DNA of 64,000 bases from Symbiodinium microadriaticum (Eukaryota > Sar > Dinophyceae > Suessiales > Symbiodiniaceae). The DNA lies in assembly GCA_001939145.1 (NCBI GenBank), contig LSRX01000843.1, forward strand, positions 1 to 64,000, in the 5' to 3' direction. Position 1 is the first letter of the stretch; every line of letters starts with the position of its first letter. Position numbers and translations under genes: made by a program. Positions 13,912 to 25,107 of the stretch are shown one piece after another. Below the pieces are notes generated by a model that saw nothing but the letters and a program-made list of their open reading frames with translations, was not told the origin of the DNA and did not search any database.

Positions 13912-16772
13912 CGAGTGGGACATGCTTCTCCGTCTCTTTCCACGATGTCGGCAGCAGCTCAGCACCTCCTCGTTGAAGAAAACCATCTCTCGGAATGTCC
14001 CAGCAGCCGCCAGCCGATCTCCGCATACCTGGGAATGTGGCACAAGTCATTACGGGTCTTCAACGATCCTTGCGCTGACCCGTGGCACTTGGGAGACATT
14101 GCGAGCAAGCCACGGAGTCGTAACCGCCAGCACGTACCGTCTCCTGAAAAGCAAAGCAAGCATCAGTAATCACTCTCGAAAGCGAATCCTGAACTCTGCG
14201 CCTGAACATCACCTGGTTGGGACCTGGCCATGCACTTAGCGCTCAGCGTTCACCCAGTAATCGATGACACTTTCTGTTTTCCGGGATCCCGTGCACGGTG
14301 AGGACTTCGCCCATAGCGCAGCGGCAAAGCAGCATAGCACAAAGGCCCAGGTAGACCCCAGCACCTGAGTCCCGGAAGGTTTACTCTGACATTCCGCGAA
14401 TGCAGCCGCGGCCTTCCTTTGCGTACTCGTCGCTCTTGCTAGCCTGGGCAATAGCACAAATGCAGTTGACGAGGCTTCGGTTTCCTTGGCATCACACATT
14501 TTCCGCCAAATAGATGCCTGTCAGGCATTCTCGTGACGATGTTTGGCTTCTCCCTTTGCAGCCCGTGTCTCGCCGCGCCTCTGCCAAACATGCTGCCAGC
14601 GCAGCTGCCCGCACGATCCATCTTGAACAAGTCCCTGCAGTCACGAATCGAGTAGAGCATGGCGGAAGTCTGCGGAAGGAAATGGCTTCCAAGCTTGGTG
14701 CCAGCATCTATACAAATCTATGTAATGTTTATTAACGTTCTTGCATCGATTCTCAGTCTGAGCCTGTATAGGCCTTTCTGCGCTTCGGTAAGCCTCCGCT
14801 GAGCCTCCACAGGCCTCTACAAAGTCCCTGGGGCTCTGTATACATATGACACTTATGCGATTCTGCAAATTCTGCATTGTGGATGCGCAAACACGCTTGT
14901 AGAGGCAACTGCTTGGACAGGGCGAGGTTCTACCTGCTAGTGGGGCGAGCTGCTTGTAGTGCAAAATACTGTTTTTGCAGGACCACTGCTTGGACTGCAT
15001 TTTGATGTTTTGGGCTGCGGTTCTGGATATGCCTGCTAATCGACATCTACCTGTCAACGTTGTCGAACGAGCCCAAATCTAGAGTCAACATCGTATTCCC
15101 GGCATCCAACATCGTAAATTTGCATGGGACTACACCCCTGTGACCTTTTCAAATTTATGATTTCGGATATCAATCCTATGCTGAAAACGTGAAGTGCTTA
15201 AAGGCGTTGAAGGAGGCTTTAAACACTGAGGTGTTCGAAAGCTCAAGCCGGTATCCTGAAGCTCGCCCGGTCAACCTGGCGATGGACTGAGCCGACTCAG
15301 GGTTGGTACCGTGGAACAAGTAGCCTCGCGAGGAGGGTGCGTGAAAGAGTGTACTGAACCGACTCAGAACTCTTCGAGTGCCGGGCGCTCGTTGATTTCA
15401 TCATCCAACAAGTTGATCCTGTCTGGACGGCATCATGTTCAACAGCGCCAGCTGCACTCCCTTCCGAGCTGCTGCTCACCCCATCTCACTCCTGTCGCTG
15501 GTCTGCACACGGAAGGGAGAACAGGGGCCCGATCGCTTCATCCGGAGGCCATCCTGCAAGAAATCGGTGTCTGTTTATGGGACTCCTTTGCACACAGTGC
15601 CTTGTAATTGGCGTAGCGTGTGAAGGCGCGGTGATTCTCCACACGCAGCACATTCCTGAAAGGAATTCGGCATGACCACTTCTGGTGTGGAGACGAGCAC
15701 TCGGGATCTGCCGTGCAATTCAAACGTGGTCGAGCATGTCGAGCAGCTGTCGAACATACACTAACGACATCGTAAGCAACCATCAAGAGAGCTACGACGA
15801 AATCAGTAGTTGAAACTGCGGTTCTGACCGTCTTGTTTCCAGACCCTCCCCGTGCACTTGCTCCCCAAGTGATACTTCACAGCTGCTGCCTGAACCTGAA
15901 ACTTCCTGACCCAATCGTGAACCCTTCGCCCTACACTGTGCCTTTGTTTTCTTCTTCCTTCCCTCCTTGTCGCTCGTTTCACCAATTTCTGTCTGCGGCA
16001 CCAATCCCTGGCAAAAGGACCAGAAGGCATGAGCCCGCACGACTCCCCTACTGTAGCTGTCCCCAGAAGTCGGCATCGAGGAAACCGCTGGCTGCAGTGC
16101 CTCTGACTTACTTCGCTTGTTGCTTGTGAGGGGTTTCAGTTTCAATGTCTCAGTCCCTCTATTTTGGCACGGAGTCAAGAACCATGGGACAAGAAAGCTC
16201 CAAGCAAGATCCGTACGGAGATTGGCAAAGCGAGTATGGACAAGGAATATGACATGGTAGAGGAATGAGAAAGGCGAACAATTTCACTCCACAATGGCTG
16301 GAGTCATCGAGCAGAGCAGGCAGAATGCAAACGCAGTTTCACCAAGAACACCGCTTTGGCCGATGTGAGGACGCAACGGAAAGGGATCCCATTGGCATTC
16401 TGTGCGAGGTATGCGTTGCTGCACATGAATGCAGAGTAGAGAGGTGCACGACAGCATCCGTAGTTGGCGGGTGGCAAGGTGGGTTTATTGCCCGCACGCC
16501 TGAGAATAATATGTCGGCAGTGGGCCGGGAGATGCCGTGTACAACTGGAGTTTTTGAGAAAAGCACCCAGGCTCGAGGCAGGGTGTTAAGTTTGGTAGAT
16601 GCATATGAGTCCGCACCTTTGGTGAGCTTAAAGCTCCGGTAATGTATAGCACGGTATGCATGAATGCATGACTGTGACCGTCAAGCGCCGTTGGCCCAAA
16701 GAGTGAAAAATGTGTTTTTGCAAAATTGGAGTCTTACTGTTTAACTGGAGAACGAAGCAGTAGGCAGGCACG
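13912..16772. other. Intergenic DNA, nothing recognised
   Basis: I see no recognisable coding segment, RNA gene or organised repeat. Open frames of up to 138 codons on both strands look like noise: no shared motif, and stops in all frames. Confidence 0.5.
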
Positions 16773-17269
16773 ATGCCAGACCCAGAAATGGTTGAAGCAC
16801 GGGCACAAGGATGGTGGCAGCGCATTCAGGCCGTGGTGCAGCCCGCGGTCTCAGCGAGTGGGGCTCATGGGTCCCCGGACGAAATTTAAATTGACAGCAG
16901 TGGGGCTATGGAGAACGTGGACCACATCGTGGAGATGGAGAGGCAAGAGAAGGAGCTGGATGACATCCTGGAGCGAGGCTGGACGCGAACCTGGAATCTC
17001 CTAGAAACGGTGGCAGATGTAAAAAGGTCAAAGGGCCCATGGCGGCCACCATCGCGGACCTACAGGACGTTGGGTGGACCTCCGGTACCTTGACGGACTG
17101 GAAAAACACCGCAGGTGCCCCGCTCGAGGTCACTACCCGGAGGACAAGCCCAAAAGGGTTAAATCCCCAAAACCGGGACGCAACGGACTCGGAACACCAG
17201 CCCAGCTGTGTTCGTTGGACGTGGGGCCATCCCACAAAAACGAAGACACCTTCAAAAAAGATTTGGTGA
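16773..17269 (+). pseudogene. Possible LINE-type ORF fragment (C-terminal region)
   Basis: Three successive open segments on the plus strand look like one broken ORF: an ATG at 16773 running to a TAA at 16887, a helical Glu/Arg-rich segment starting at 16908, and, after a one-base shift near 17040, a segment beginning GPMAATIADLQDVGW. The Gly-Pro, Ala-x-x-Leu and Gly-Trp spacing, followed by Asp-Trp, resembles the region downstream of reverse transcriptase in dinoflagellate LINE proteins as I remember them; that is recall, not a search. No catalytic motif is present. It is the only retroelement-like segment in the window that reads on the plus strand. Confidence 0.3.
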
Positions 17270-17887
17270 AAACTAGCTTCGGCGCCGGGAAGCCAGCGAC
17301 ATCGCAGACAAGGCTTGCGGAAAGGGATGCTCGAGCGCTTGAGGCGGCGGCGACGTACGACCAAGGTCAGATCACGACATGGCACGTCTTTTTCTGCCTG
17401 TGGCAACTCGGCGGCCATAATACAGGCCTTACGGTCTATGTCTTTGTTTCTCTTTCCATCCTTGTACGTCTCAGGGCAAAGGCCCACCGATGATCAGGGC
17501 GGGCGCATGCGGGCGCCCTCGCTGCTTCTGTGGGTGCTCCTCCTCCCTGCTTCAAGCGTGCCACCCTCGCCTCGATCCTCTCCATGTTGGCTTTGACTTG
17601 TGTGAACTTCTCCTCGCCTGCCATCGAAGGCGTCCATTCATTTGCACCCTGAAGCTCTCAACAGGCTCGGTGCCTATTATGGCAAACCAGCGGATCGTCG
17701 GGGCGAGTTGGCTAGTTTGCCGGCCCAGATACAGTGCAAGCTAGGACGCGTAGTTCAGCACTCTGGTATTACAGGTTGGGATGGCGGCACGGCACAGGCA
17801 GAGCACACATCTCGGTGGCCTGCCCCTTTTTTATTCTCAGGCTCTCCGCGGCCGGGGTCCGGGGTTTGGTGCCTGGACTGGACGAAG

Positions 17888-17926
17888 GGGTCGGCACCTC
17901 GAACCACTCGCGGCTTGAACCAAAAC
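17888..17926 (-). other. Degenerate spliced-leader relic
   Basis: On the minus strand GTTTTGGTTCAAG (17926 to 17914) matches the 3' half of the dinoflagellate spliced leader (ATTTTGGCTCAAG) with two changes. It is followed by CCGCGAGTGGTTCGAGG, which aligns with the GCCGTGAGTGCTCGAGG that follows the clearer leader at 25108-25127. The shared flank makes chance resemblance less likely. Confidence 0.45.
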
Positions 17927-17995
17927 TTTGCTTTGCTTTGGGGTAAGTAAGAGCTGCAAGCAGTGCTTGCAGCCCGCGCGTTCACGCACGCCATC
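17927..17995. repeat. R3-type dispersed repeat, copy 1
   Basis: CTTTGCTTTGCTTTGGGG, then GAGCTGCAAGCAGT and GCAGCCCGCGCGTTC recur with small changes at 61798-61859. Both copies begin with a CTTTG run. It abuts the leader-like sequence at 17914. Confidence 0.6.
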
Positions 17996-18576
17996 CAACA
18001 TTTTTGCTGTAGAGTGCTGTAGAAGGGAGGGAAATATATTAGCAATGTGTTCCCGTGTGGGGGTTTGTGTGCTATCAAAAGTTAGTGGCCCAAGTGTCTA
18101 CGACGCAATTGTACCACAACAGCGAACACCCAAAAACCCAACCACAGCAGAACAACACAAGGGAAGTGTTGCCGGGACTCAAGCTTCTGGTTTTTGCTGT
18201 GAAGGAACTGCGTGTCTGAGTTATCGGCCCTCCACTCTCAATGCTCGTATGTTGGTTTGGTCACAGCACTTATGCTCTTAGCGAAGTGCAAAGTAAAGCT
18301 ACAGTAACGTGCACCATTACGAACATGGGGTTTTGGCAACTTTCTGGGGTTGGGGGGTGGGGATGGGCTAATGACGTCCACTTGGCCACTGTCGTCCTGC
18401 GCGTCGTGTCCAGCAGCACCACCACCAACACCACAACCGGCACCGTCCTCTTCTCTAAATAAAGTGCTGGAGCGCATTTTATACGTTTGCGGCGTCGCAG
18501 CTTCTCAGGTACATTCGGTTATAATGCATGAATGTGGAGCATTGCATGTCTAGTCTTAGTGCCAAGGACAATCTTT
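17996..18576. other. Spacer, nothing recognised
   Basis: No motif-bearing frame and no repeat related to others in the window was seen. Confidence 0.45.
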
Positions 18577-19575
18577 TCAGACTTGCATTATCGATGCTCC
18601 CTGGTAGAGTGGCGAGCATGGAGGTTTCTCTGGAGGTGCTGGTCCCGGTGAGCCGTGCTGGCGGTTTTCCAGTGCACTCATGAGGTGCATGGCCAGTTGG
18701 AGTTGCTCCCGGACGAGCGTAGACATGACTCTGCGAAAGTCTTCCGCCGCGTCGCACAAGAGGAGTGCTGCGCTGCTTTCACACCTGGTTCTAGCTGGTG
18801 CTTCTTCCCCCCCATGCGAGAGGCCAATGCAGTCTGATGGGTGAACCATGGTCTCGTCGTCGTTGAGGAAAGCGTCCCCCCTGCGTTCGATGAGCTCATT
18901 GGCAGGTGTTACCAGCTGCAGAATTTCTTGCCAGAACGCTGCGCGGTGCCAGTGCAGGCTCCCCCGCATGGCGTGATCGCGGGCGGTATTCAGCATGTGC
19001 ACCACATGTTGGAGGCGCTGTGTCGCCCCCTGCAGAGAGCTCAACTGCACGTCCCCCGGTAGGGGTTCCAGGAGTTGCAAGGCTCCGCGCTCAACCATGG
19101 CTAGGAGAAAGAAAAAGTCCTCCGCTCGTTCCATTGGAGTGAGGTCCCCGGAGCATGTGCTGCACGGTCCGCGTAGAGGATGACTGCGCCGATTGCGTTG
19201 GGGTCCCCCAACGGTCTTTTCCTCCCCCTTGCGTTCCTCTGGTGCCGGCTCTGCTTGGAGCACGATTTGAGCCGCGATGTCTGCTGCTTCTCTGATTACT
19301 TGTAGTTACTGTAGTTGTCGGAGTAGAGCGCTGTGGCGGTGCTGTGCGTACGGGTCAGTGCTGCTGGTTGCGCCGCTGTGGGCCTGGAGGCCACTTTGCA
19401 TGAGTTCGGTATGGTCTCCCCCCGTGTTGGGGCTTTGTACTGGTGCTTTGGGCCCCGGTGAAGGTTTGGGGCGGCCTATGTTGCGGCCGTCAGGGACCTG
19501 GTCGTACCAAGGCACCGGCGTGTTTGTTTGTGTGCTTGTGCGTTGGGTGGCTTGCCCCGCACAGGGGGCGGCCAT
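18577..19575 (-). CDS. Unrecognised ORF with one in-frame stop
   Basis: The frame opens at 19575 and stays open to 18577 except for a TAA at 19306-19308; the codons on either side read smoothly (LRQLQ, stop, LQVIREAADIAAQ), so the TAA is probably a point mutation or the real boundary between two proteins. The 228-residue downstream part looks genuinely protein-like: a helix-rich core (ERAEDFFFLLAMVERGALQL, HMLNTARDHAMRG, FWQEILQLVTPANELIERRG) with few low-complexity stretches. No catalytic motif or known family is recognised. It lies on the same strand as the LINE copy upstream, and a Gag-like or ORF1-like role in a retroelement is a guess. Confidence 0.4.
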
Positions 19576-19595
19576 CGCTGAGTCCCTGCGGGTTC

Positions 19596-20633
19596 CTAGT
19601 GTGTGGTAGGGGTGTCCCCCTGTGGCTGGTGTTGGTTGTCCCCCTGCGCCTGGTGCTGGTCGGTGTCTTCTGGTGTGGTGTCCGCGGCCGCTGCTGCTTC
19701 TGCTTGTGTTGTCTGTGGTTGCTGTGGCGGCGCGGGCGGTGCGGGCGGTGCTGGCCGTAGGAAGGTGTCGGGGGTCATGATGATGGTGTATTGTATTGTC
19801 CAGGAGGTACGCGTGCGACTAAAGATAAATTGGTCGCCTATGTAGGCAGCGTGCGTTCCCCCTCCTGGCTCGACGGTCCGCCCCCGAGAAGTGGGCGGAT
19901 CTGCAAGGAATTCCACCCTGCTCAAGTATTTGCCGCGGCTCGGTGTGTGATCGTGGTGGCGGTGGTGTGGGGGATTGGCGGTGGTGCGCTGTCGAGTCCC
20001 TACAGCGTGGGTGGCCGTGGTTGTTGCTGTTGTGGCTGCCCCCCGTTGCGGTTGGGCTGTCTGCTGGCTTGTTGTGCGGTGGCGGCTGTGCTCTCTCCCC
20101 TGTGGTCTGGGGTTGGTTGTTGTTGTCAGGGTGCCAGTGTGGAACTGCTTTGTCTCCCGGCTGTTGCTGCGGCTGTGGTGGTGGCTGTCGCTGTTCTGGC
20201 TGCGTTGGTTTGCGGGCCACAGGAGTTTTGCCCGGTCTGTGGGGGATCGTGTGGAACCTGTCCCTCTTGGCGTGCTGTCGTGTGGCTCGGCTTTGTGTGG
20301 TTGCTGGGTTGATTGCCAGGTCTCGCCCCACCTGGTATGGTGAAGGCCTTTGTGGATTTGAGCCACCGCTTGATTTTGTACTTGTTTGCTTTGTTGCGGG
20401 TCGTTGCTCTCCTCCTCCCTCGTGCTTGCGGGGAGCCTGTCACGTCCGGGTTGCCCCCCCTCTTCGTCTCGGCTGCCACCCTGTCGTGTGTCCTCTGCTG
20501 TGGTAGCCGCCTTGGCCAGCTGGGCGGGCTGTCCGGTTCGGACCCATTGGTAGTGTTCTACCATGGTCATGCCTGGGATTGGCTTGAGGTTGGAGGGTGG
20601 TTGTCTGCTCCCCGTTGCAGCCTCCAGGGGCAT
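19596..20633 (-). CDS. Low-complexity Thr/His/Gln/Pro-rich ORF
   Basis: The frame is 345 codons and rich in Thr, His, Gln, Arg and Pro. Near its start is GMTMVEHYQWVRTGQPAQ, and near its end an ordered-looking patch (SRVEFLADPP, YIGDQFIFSRTRTSWTIQYT) precedes a Pro-Ala-Gln tail. The DNA is strongly strand-asymmetric (A/C-rich on minus, G/T-rich on plus), which opens several overlapping frames, so coding status is uncertain. It would join the ORF ending at 18577 after a one-base shift. No family is recognised. Confidence 0.3.
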   Translation of the reverse strand: MPLEAATGSRQPPSNLKPIPGMTMVEHYQWVRTGQPAQLAKAATTAEDTRQGGSRDEEGGQPGRDRLPASTREEESNDPQQSKQVQNQAVAQIHKGLHHTRWGETWQSTQQPHKAEPHDSTPRGTGSTRSPTDRAKLLWPANQRSQNSDSHHHSRSNSRETKQFHTGTLTTTTNPRPQGREHSRHRTTSQQTAQPQRGAATTATTTATHAVGTRQRTTANPPHHRHHDHTPSRGKYLSRVEFLADPPTSRGRTVEPGGGTHAAYIGDQFIFSRTRTSWTIQYTIIMTPDTFLRPAPPAPPAPPQQPQTTQAEAAAAADTTPEDTDQHQAQGDNQHQPQGDTPTTH

Positions 20634-21783
20634 GTGTGTTGTAGGTGCTCCTGGTCTCGAAGATTTTTCCGTTTTTTTTGGGCTGTAGGTGTCGGTGGGT
20701 CTGCTGTTGCCTGTGTGGACGCTTGGGCTCTGTGCTATGTTTCAGGGTGGCAGCTGGTAGTTGTCTTGTGGCGCCGCTGGGTGTGGGTGGTCCTGGCTGG
20801 TGGCGGCAGTGGGCTGGCTTGTCTGAGTTGGCTGCGGTTGCTTGTGGCATAGCTGGCGGTGCTTGGTCGTGTCGTAAGGTGGCGGGTATCGCCTTCTGGG
20901 GAAGCGTCTGTGGGAGGTCGCCGCGGTGGGTTGCTCCTGTGTTGGGAGTTCTCATGGGTCGGTATGTGGGTTGTGAGGGATGGTCCCCCAGCTTTGTACA
21001 GTGGGCTGTGGTGGTTGCGTGTGGTGGCCCTGCTGTGAGAGGCCGATGCTGCGGGTTGCGCTGCTGCATCAGAGTGCCAGGTAGGAGGTGGTTGTTGAGG
21101 TGGTTGGTATCCCATCGATGACGTGCTGCAACGGTGCTGCATGGTGGTGTGGTGGCGCTGTGTTGGGTGGAGTTGTCCCCCCCCGTAGCTGTTGACTGCA
21201 CGGAGGCTGCTGCCGCGTTTGGTGGCTGGTGTGGCACACTGCCGTAAAAGACGGGTTGCGTTGAGGTGTGTCGTGGTGACCTGTGACCTGCTGCTGTGGC
21301 AGCACCGCATTAGCTAGCGGGTCTCCGATTCCCCCACTGCGGTGGCTGCTGTGAGTGCTGGGCCAGCACCTGTCTGGTCGGAGTCTCTGTGTGGTGGTCC
21401 GAGTCGTGTGCCCGGCACTGGCGCTTGAGTCAGCGCCTGGTCGGGTCCTAGCGCTCCCCACGTGAGGAGCCCGGAATAGAAGAGGAGAAGGATCCCCCCC
21501 TTTGTCATGGCTGTCTTCTTGGATGCTAGCGCAAACTGTGAGCACTGAGCTGCACATGCAACTGGACTGCGCGCAAGAAGCTGACAATTGACTGTCTCTC
21601 TCCCTCTCATGTGCAACTTCACTCCCCGCCCTGGTCTCAACCGGCTTGGATTTGGCAGTGACTCCGGTCTGCCGTCACTAGGCTGCCATTTCCCCTCCGG
21701 GAGTGGGGTTTCGCCTGCTGTGGGGTATGAGGTTGTCGCGGATGTTGAGCTGCTTGCCTGTTGCCAGCGCCCCGTGTCCTGTG
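20634..21783. other. G/T-rich (plus) strand-asymmetric DNA, possible retroelement remnant
   Basis: Minus-strand frames here are long but overlap one another (265, 191, 196 codons) and are dominated by Thr, His, Pro and Gln. They follow from base skew rather than clear protein sequence. G5 runs on the minus strand continue from the LINE remnant to the right. Confidence 0.4.
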
Positions 21784-22183
21784 CTACTTGCATCCAGGTT
21801 CCCCCCCTGCTTCGATAGCCCTTTCCACATGCCTTCTGGGTTGAAGTGCCCTGCATGAGTAACACGGGTTTTGCGTGGCTTCTGCTGTTCTGCTCTCCAT
21901 CCATGCCACCATCGCCGTCACCTCTCCCTCAGCCCTTGCCATGCGCCTCCACACGTGCCAGATCTTTTTGAGCACGTACGTGCACCAGCGCTCAATCCCC
22001 TCCCGTTGCATGTGTAGTCTTGCTTGTCTTAGGGAACGAATGTGCTATGCTGCCCAGGCATCGGTGGCTTCCCTCTGTATGTGAAGCATCTCCCGATATA
22101 CATGTTTCGCAGGCATACATCCCCGCGTTGCGCACAAGTGTGATGTGTGCTAAGAGCCTGCTCTTCATGCTGGTGCGGGCCAA
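21784..22183 (-). pseudogene. LINE RT C-terminal remnant
   Basis: After a deletion the minus strand reads KSRLLAHITLVRNAGMYACE followed by TCISGD, then RWCTYVLKKIWHVWRRM. The MYACETC segment resembles the LYGCETW signature that follows the reverse transcriptase in many LINE proteins, and the Trp/Arg-rich helix fits the region after it. It comprises two frames (22183-21992, 22011-21784), so it is broken. Assignment is by motif resemblance only. Confidence 0.45.
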
Positions 22184-22337
22184 CAGATGGTTTTATGTTT
22201 GAAGAATGCATTGTGCCTGCGTCTCCCCATCTCTGCTATAGGGAGGGGGGTGCCCTTGATAGCAAGGGTTCGCAAAAGAGGTTTTCCAGGCGGCGGGGAC
22301 GGTGGATGGGATCCCCCCCACTCGGGCTGCCACGAGC

Positions 22338-22869
22338 TCAGACGCTGTCGAACGCCTTACGGATGTCGAGTTTCACAAGCCAGGTGCCAATCCCCCAAGC
22401 GCGTGCCATTTGGGTGACACGTCGCGATGAGTTCCAGCGAGTTGCACCCCTTAACTCCCCGCTCGGGCCCACTGGAGCTGGGAACAGGCCCGTGTGCGAT
22501 TCCCCCCCCAATCGAGTGGGGATTTTTGGCAGCAAGATGGTGATCCCCCGGTCATCTCCTCTGGGATAGTGGATGTCATTGAGAAGGTACGTATAGGTAC
22601 GTCAAGCGTCCCCTCCAGGCGGCATCCTGTAGGAGTTCCCGCGCGGCTTCGTGTGATATGCCATCTGGTCCTGCGCTGCGATTTTTTGACCATGTTTGGG
22701 ACGTGTGTTGTGGCTCTGCTGTCGTGCAAGGCTGCCATGCTGTGTGGTTACAGCGCCAGCGCAGTTGGTATCGCAGCTCCCCCATCCTGCAGCTTTTTTC
22801 CGGTGGGCTTGGGTTTGGCGAAGATCCCCCGCGTGTGAGTGGCCAAGTGTTCCTGCCAGCAGGGATCAT
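22338..22869 (-). pseudogene. LINE reverse transcriptase N-terminal part
   Basis: Recognisable landmarks are GPDGISHEAARELLQDA (the pre-palm GPDGI motif), ILLPKIPT (the LLPK segment of palm strand 1) and VKLDIRKAFDSV (RT motif A with the first catalytic Asp and the conserved Ala-Phe). These occur in the correct order but in two frames, and the reading is lost right after motif A at a run of G residues. Motif C (YADD-type) was not found. In a working element this enzyme copies element RNA at a nicked target site; this copy cannot. Confidence 0.75.
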
Positions 22870-23225
22870 CTTGGAGTTGTAGGTGGAACCCCTTGTGGGT
22901 TTGTTGACACTGGAGGGACCTCATGGCCTTCCAATCGAGCTGTGATGCTTGCTCTGCTTGTTTCTTGTTCCATGCTCTTTGTTCTTGTTTGCGGGGCCGT
23001 GAGACTGTCTTCGACGCCGCGCGGGCGAGGGGCTTCGCGGGGGCTCGCTGGGCGGCGTGCCGTGCTTGCTTGAGTGGGGAGCTCTCACGGAACTTGTTGG
23101 TTTCCTTTTTTTGTGTGGTGATGGCCTTGGAGATCGTCGCCACCTCACCCCCCGGTGTCGGGATGCTTGATCTGGTCTGCAGGTCGCCCCCCGCCCACCT
23201 TTGTGTGTGGCGACAGGCATTATTG
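22870..23225 (-). pseudogene. Basic linker between EEP and RT
   Basis: The frame from 23143 is rich in Lys, Arg, Gln and Ala and includes EQRAWNKKQAEQASQLDWKA followed by MRSLQ. Copy 2 has the matching EQRAWAQQQAAQASQLDWRA and LRSLQ at 35360-35676. The match between copies over this otherwise featureless segment is the main evidence that both derive from one LINE family. Confidence 0.65.
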
Positions 23226-23790
23226 CTATGGCATCGTGGTCGGACGCTGCTCTGTTCTGACCTTCCCCTCCCCCGCTGTGAGGTGTTTGACGGCTAGGTA
23301 GTCCAGTCGTCGTGGTTGCATTTGTGTGTTGTAGGGGTTAGTAGCTGGGCAAGTGGAGCTGTTGTGGTGGCAGAGTGAACCGTTGATCCTGTAGCCATTC
23401 CAAAAGAGGTGCCCCCGCCCTGTGTGAGAGTGGCAGACTGCTCCGGTAGGTTTGGCATCCACCCCCATGACTGCTTCGCGAGCTGTCAGCTTCTCCCGCC
23501 ATTGTTGCAGGATACGGTCTGCTTCTGCTATAGTGGCGTGGTGGGGTAATTGTCCCGCGAATGCTGTAAAGGACAGTGTTTGGTGCTTCGCTCTGAGCTC
23601 TGCTGTGACGGCTGCTACGAGTGTTTTGCTACGGTGGTGGCTGTATGCTGTGGTATGCGCAATCCCTTCGCCTCGGAATTCCCCTTCTGCTTGCCGAAAA
23701 TCATCTGCCAATGGTCTGATTCAGCATGGTGTGTCCCTGGCTCGGTAATTATTTCTTGCAGCAAGGCGACCTGAATACCAAGAGATCATC
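23226..23790 (-). pseudogene. LINE endonuclease (EEP) domain, N-terminally deleted
   Basis: The frame around 23780-23720 reads ALLQEIITEPGTHHAESDHW, containing the QE dipeptide that carries the catalytic Glu of exonuclease/endonuclease/phosphatase nucleases. GEGIAHTTAYSHH follows, shared with copy 2. Further on, AVMGVDAKPTG replaces the usual GxDxN (Asn is Lys here), RRLDYLAV follows, and after a one-base shift ASDHDAIAIMP supplies the C-terminal SDH motif. The N-terminal WNVGG segment is absent. The domain would nick target DNA for target-primed reverse transcription; deletion, frameshifts and the Asn to Lys change make it inactive. Confidence 0.75.
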
Positions 23791-23799
23791 CACAGATTT

Positions 23800-24774
23800 T
23801 GGCTGGCTTCCCTCCCAGCCTGGGGGTGAAACGAGTTGTCATCACCGGTGGCTCAGCTGATCTCCGCCTTGAGTGGGGGCCAGACTTGGTCAAGGGCCTC
23901 CTTGGCAATGGTGAGCAGACCGACCCACCCCTGGCCAACATCATCAACTCATCAACTCCGATCGGTTTGCCCACTGTGGCCGAGCAGACTTTGATCCCCC
24001 CTATCCATGCGCTGCCGGTGTTGTACTCGACCTCGAGCTTGGACTTCTCTCTTCCAAGCGTGAGGTTCACCTTCGCGGCCAGGCGCGCACGTCGTCTGCG
24101 CTCTGGTGGCTGTGATCGCTATCTAAAGGCGCCTTGCTCCCCCGTCCGGGGATCCTAGGTGGACATTGGCGTCCCTGACTTTGCTGATCACTCCCTGGAT
24201 CCTCTCAATTGGAATCGGGAGTATGGCGTAGCCTCTGCGCACCCCCGGGACGAACATATTCTCGAGGCAGATGGGGGCTGACACGGATCGCAAGATATCT
24301 GTTGCTTCCTCTCTGGTGGTTTTGGCGTCCTGGTCTGCATCCCACCCTCCGATGACGAGGGCTGGTTTACGCCCCTCATCAGAAGGGGCCACTGTACTCC
24401 CCGGTGCCGAGGTGGGCCCCGGGTTCTTTTCCAGCCTCTCCAAGCGGGCTCGGACTTCCCTGTTGGCTTCTTGGAGTTGTTGCAAGATCCCCCCGTGCTC
24501 CGTCTTGAGCTTCCACGTGGTCCACCCTCGCGGAAACGATGCGAATGTCTTGCTTAACTTCCTGGAGCTCCCCCCGGATGCCTCTCGGATGGCGTCTTGC
24601 ACTGCTCCAAGGGACAGTCCCCGGTCTCGTTCTCGGTTGCTCTCCTCTTCTGCGGAGCATTGCCTTGCTGGTCAACGAGCATATCCCCTCCCTTGGACGA
24701 GCCTTCTCCTCCTCCCATGGTAGACTGCATTCTTGATGTCGCGGATGTTGTGTCACGATGCACAACCGTGTCAA
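23800..24774 (-). pseudogene. LINE ORF1-like protein region
   Basis: Segments in three frames correspond one by one to copy 2: SRMQST and QKRRATENE near the start, an IRGELQEV helix, a coiled-coil EANREVRARLERLE, then ALVIGGWDADQDAKTTREEA and ENMFVPGVRRGYAILPIPIE, and finally GSAWIGGIKVCSATVGKP. A coiled coil followed by a compact alpha/beta-looking domain is the usual architecture of LINE ORF1 RNA-binding proteins; calling the second part an RNA-binding fold is inference. Whether ORF1 and the EEP-RT part were one polyprotein or two cannot be decided because of the frameshifts. Confidence 0.55.
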
Positions 24775-25107
24775 TCTTTACGACCCCGCGAGCTTCGGGT
24801 GAATCGTTCCCCCGTGGTTCGACTAGCGTAGGCCGCCGAATCTGTTCACAAAGCAGGTCACGGGGTCCCCCTCGCGCCTCGACGAGTGATCACTTGAGCT
24901 GCACTCTTGGATATGTTCGCCTCCAGATCTCTGGATGAAGAGCGCAAGCTAGCCGTACTCCCCCCGGCTCGCTGATGGCACTGGCGGAGGCGCAAGCGAG
25001 GAAAGGCCCCTGCGTTTTTGGTCGGTTGCCCTCAAAGCAAGGAAAGAAAGAAAGAGAGAACGACCCACCCCCGGGCGGAGAGCAAGCCGACCTCGAGCAC
25101 TCACGGC

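Noticed and set aside
13790-14239. A 149-codon plus-strand frame through the GA repeat
   Set aside because: It is open only because (GA)n reads as Arg-Glu; no motif lies outside the repeat.
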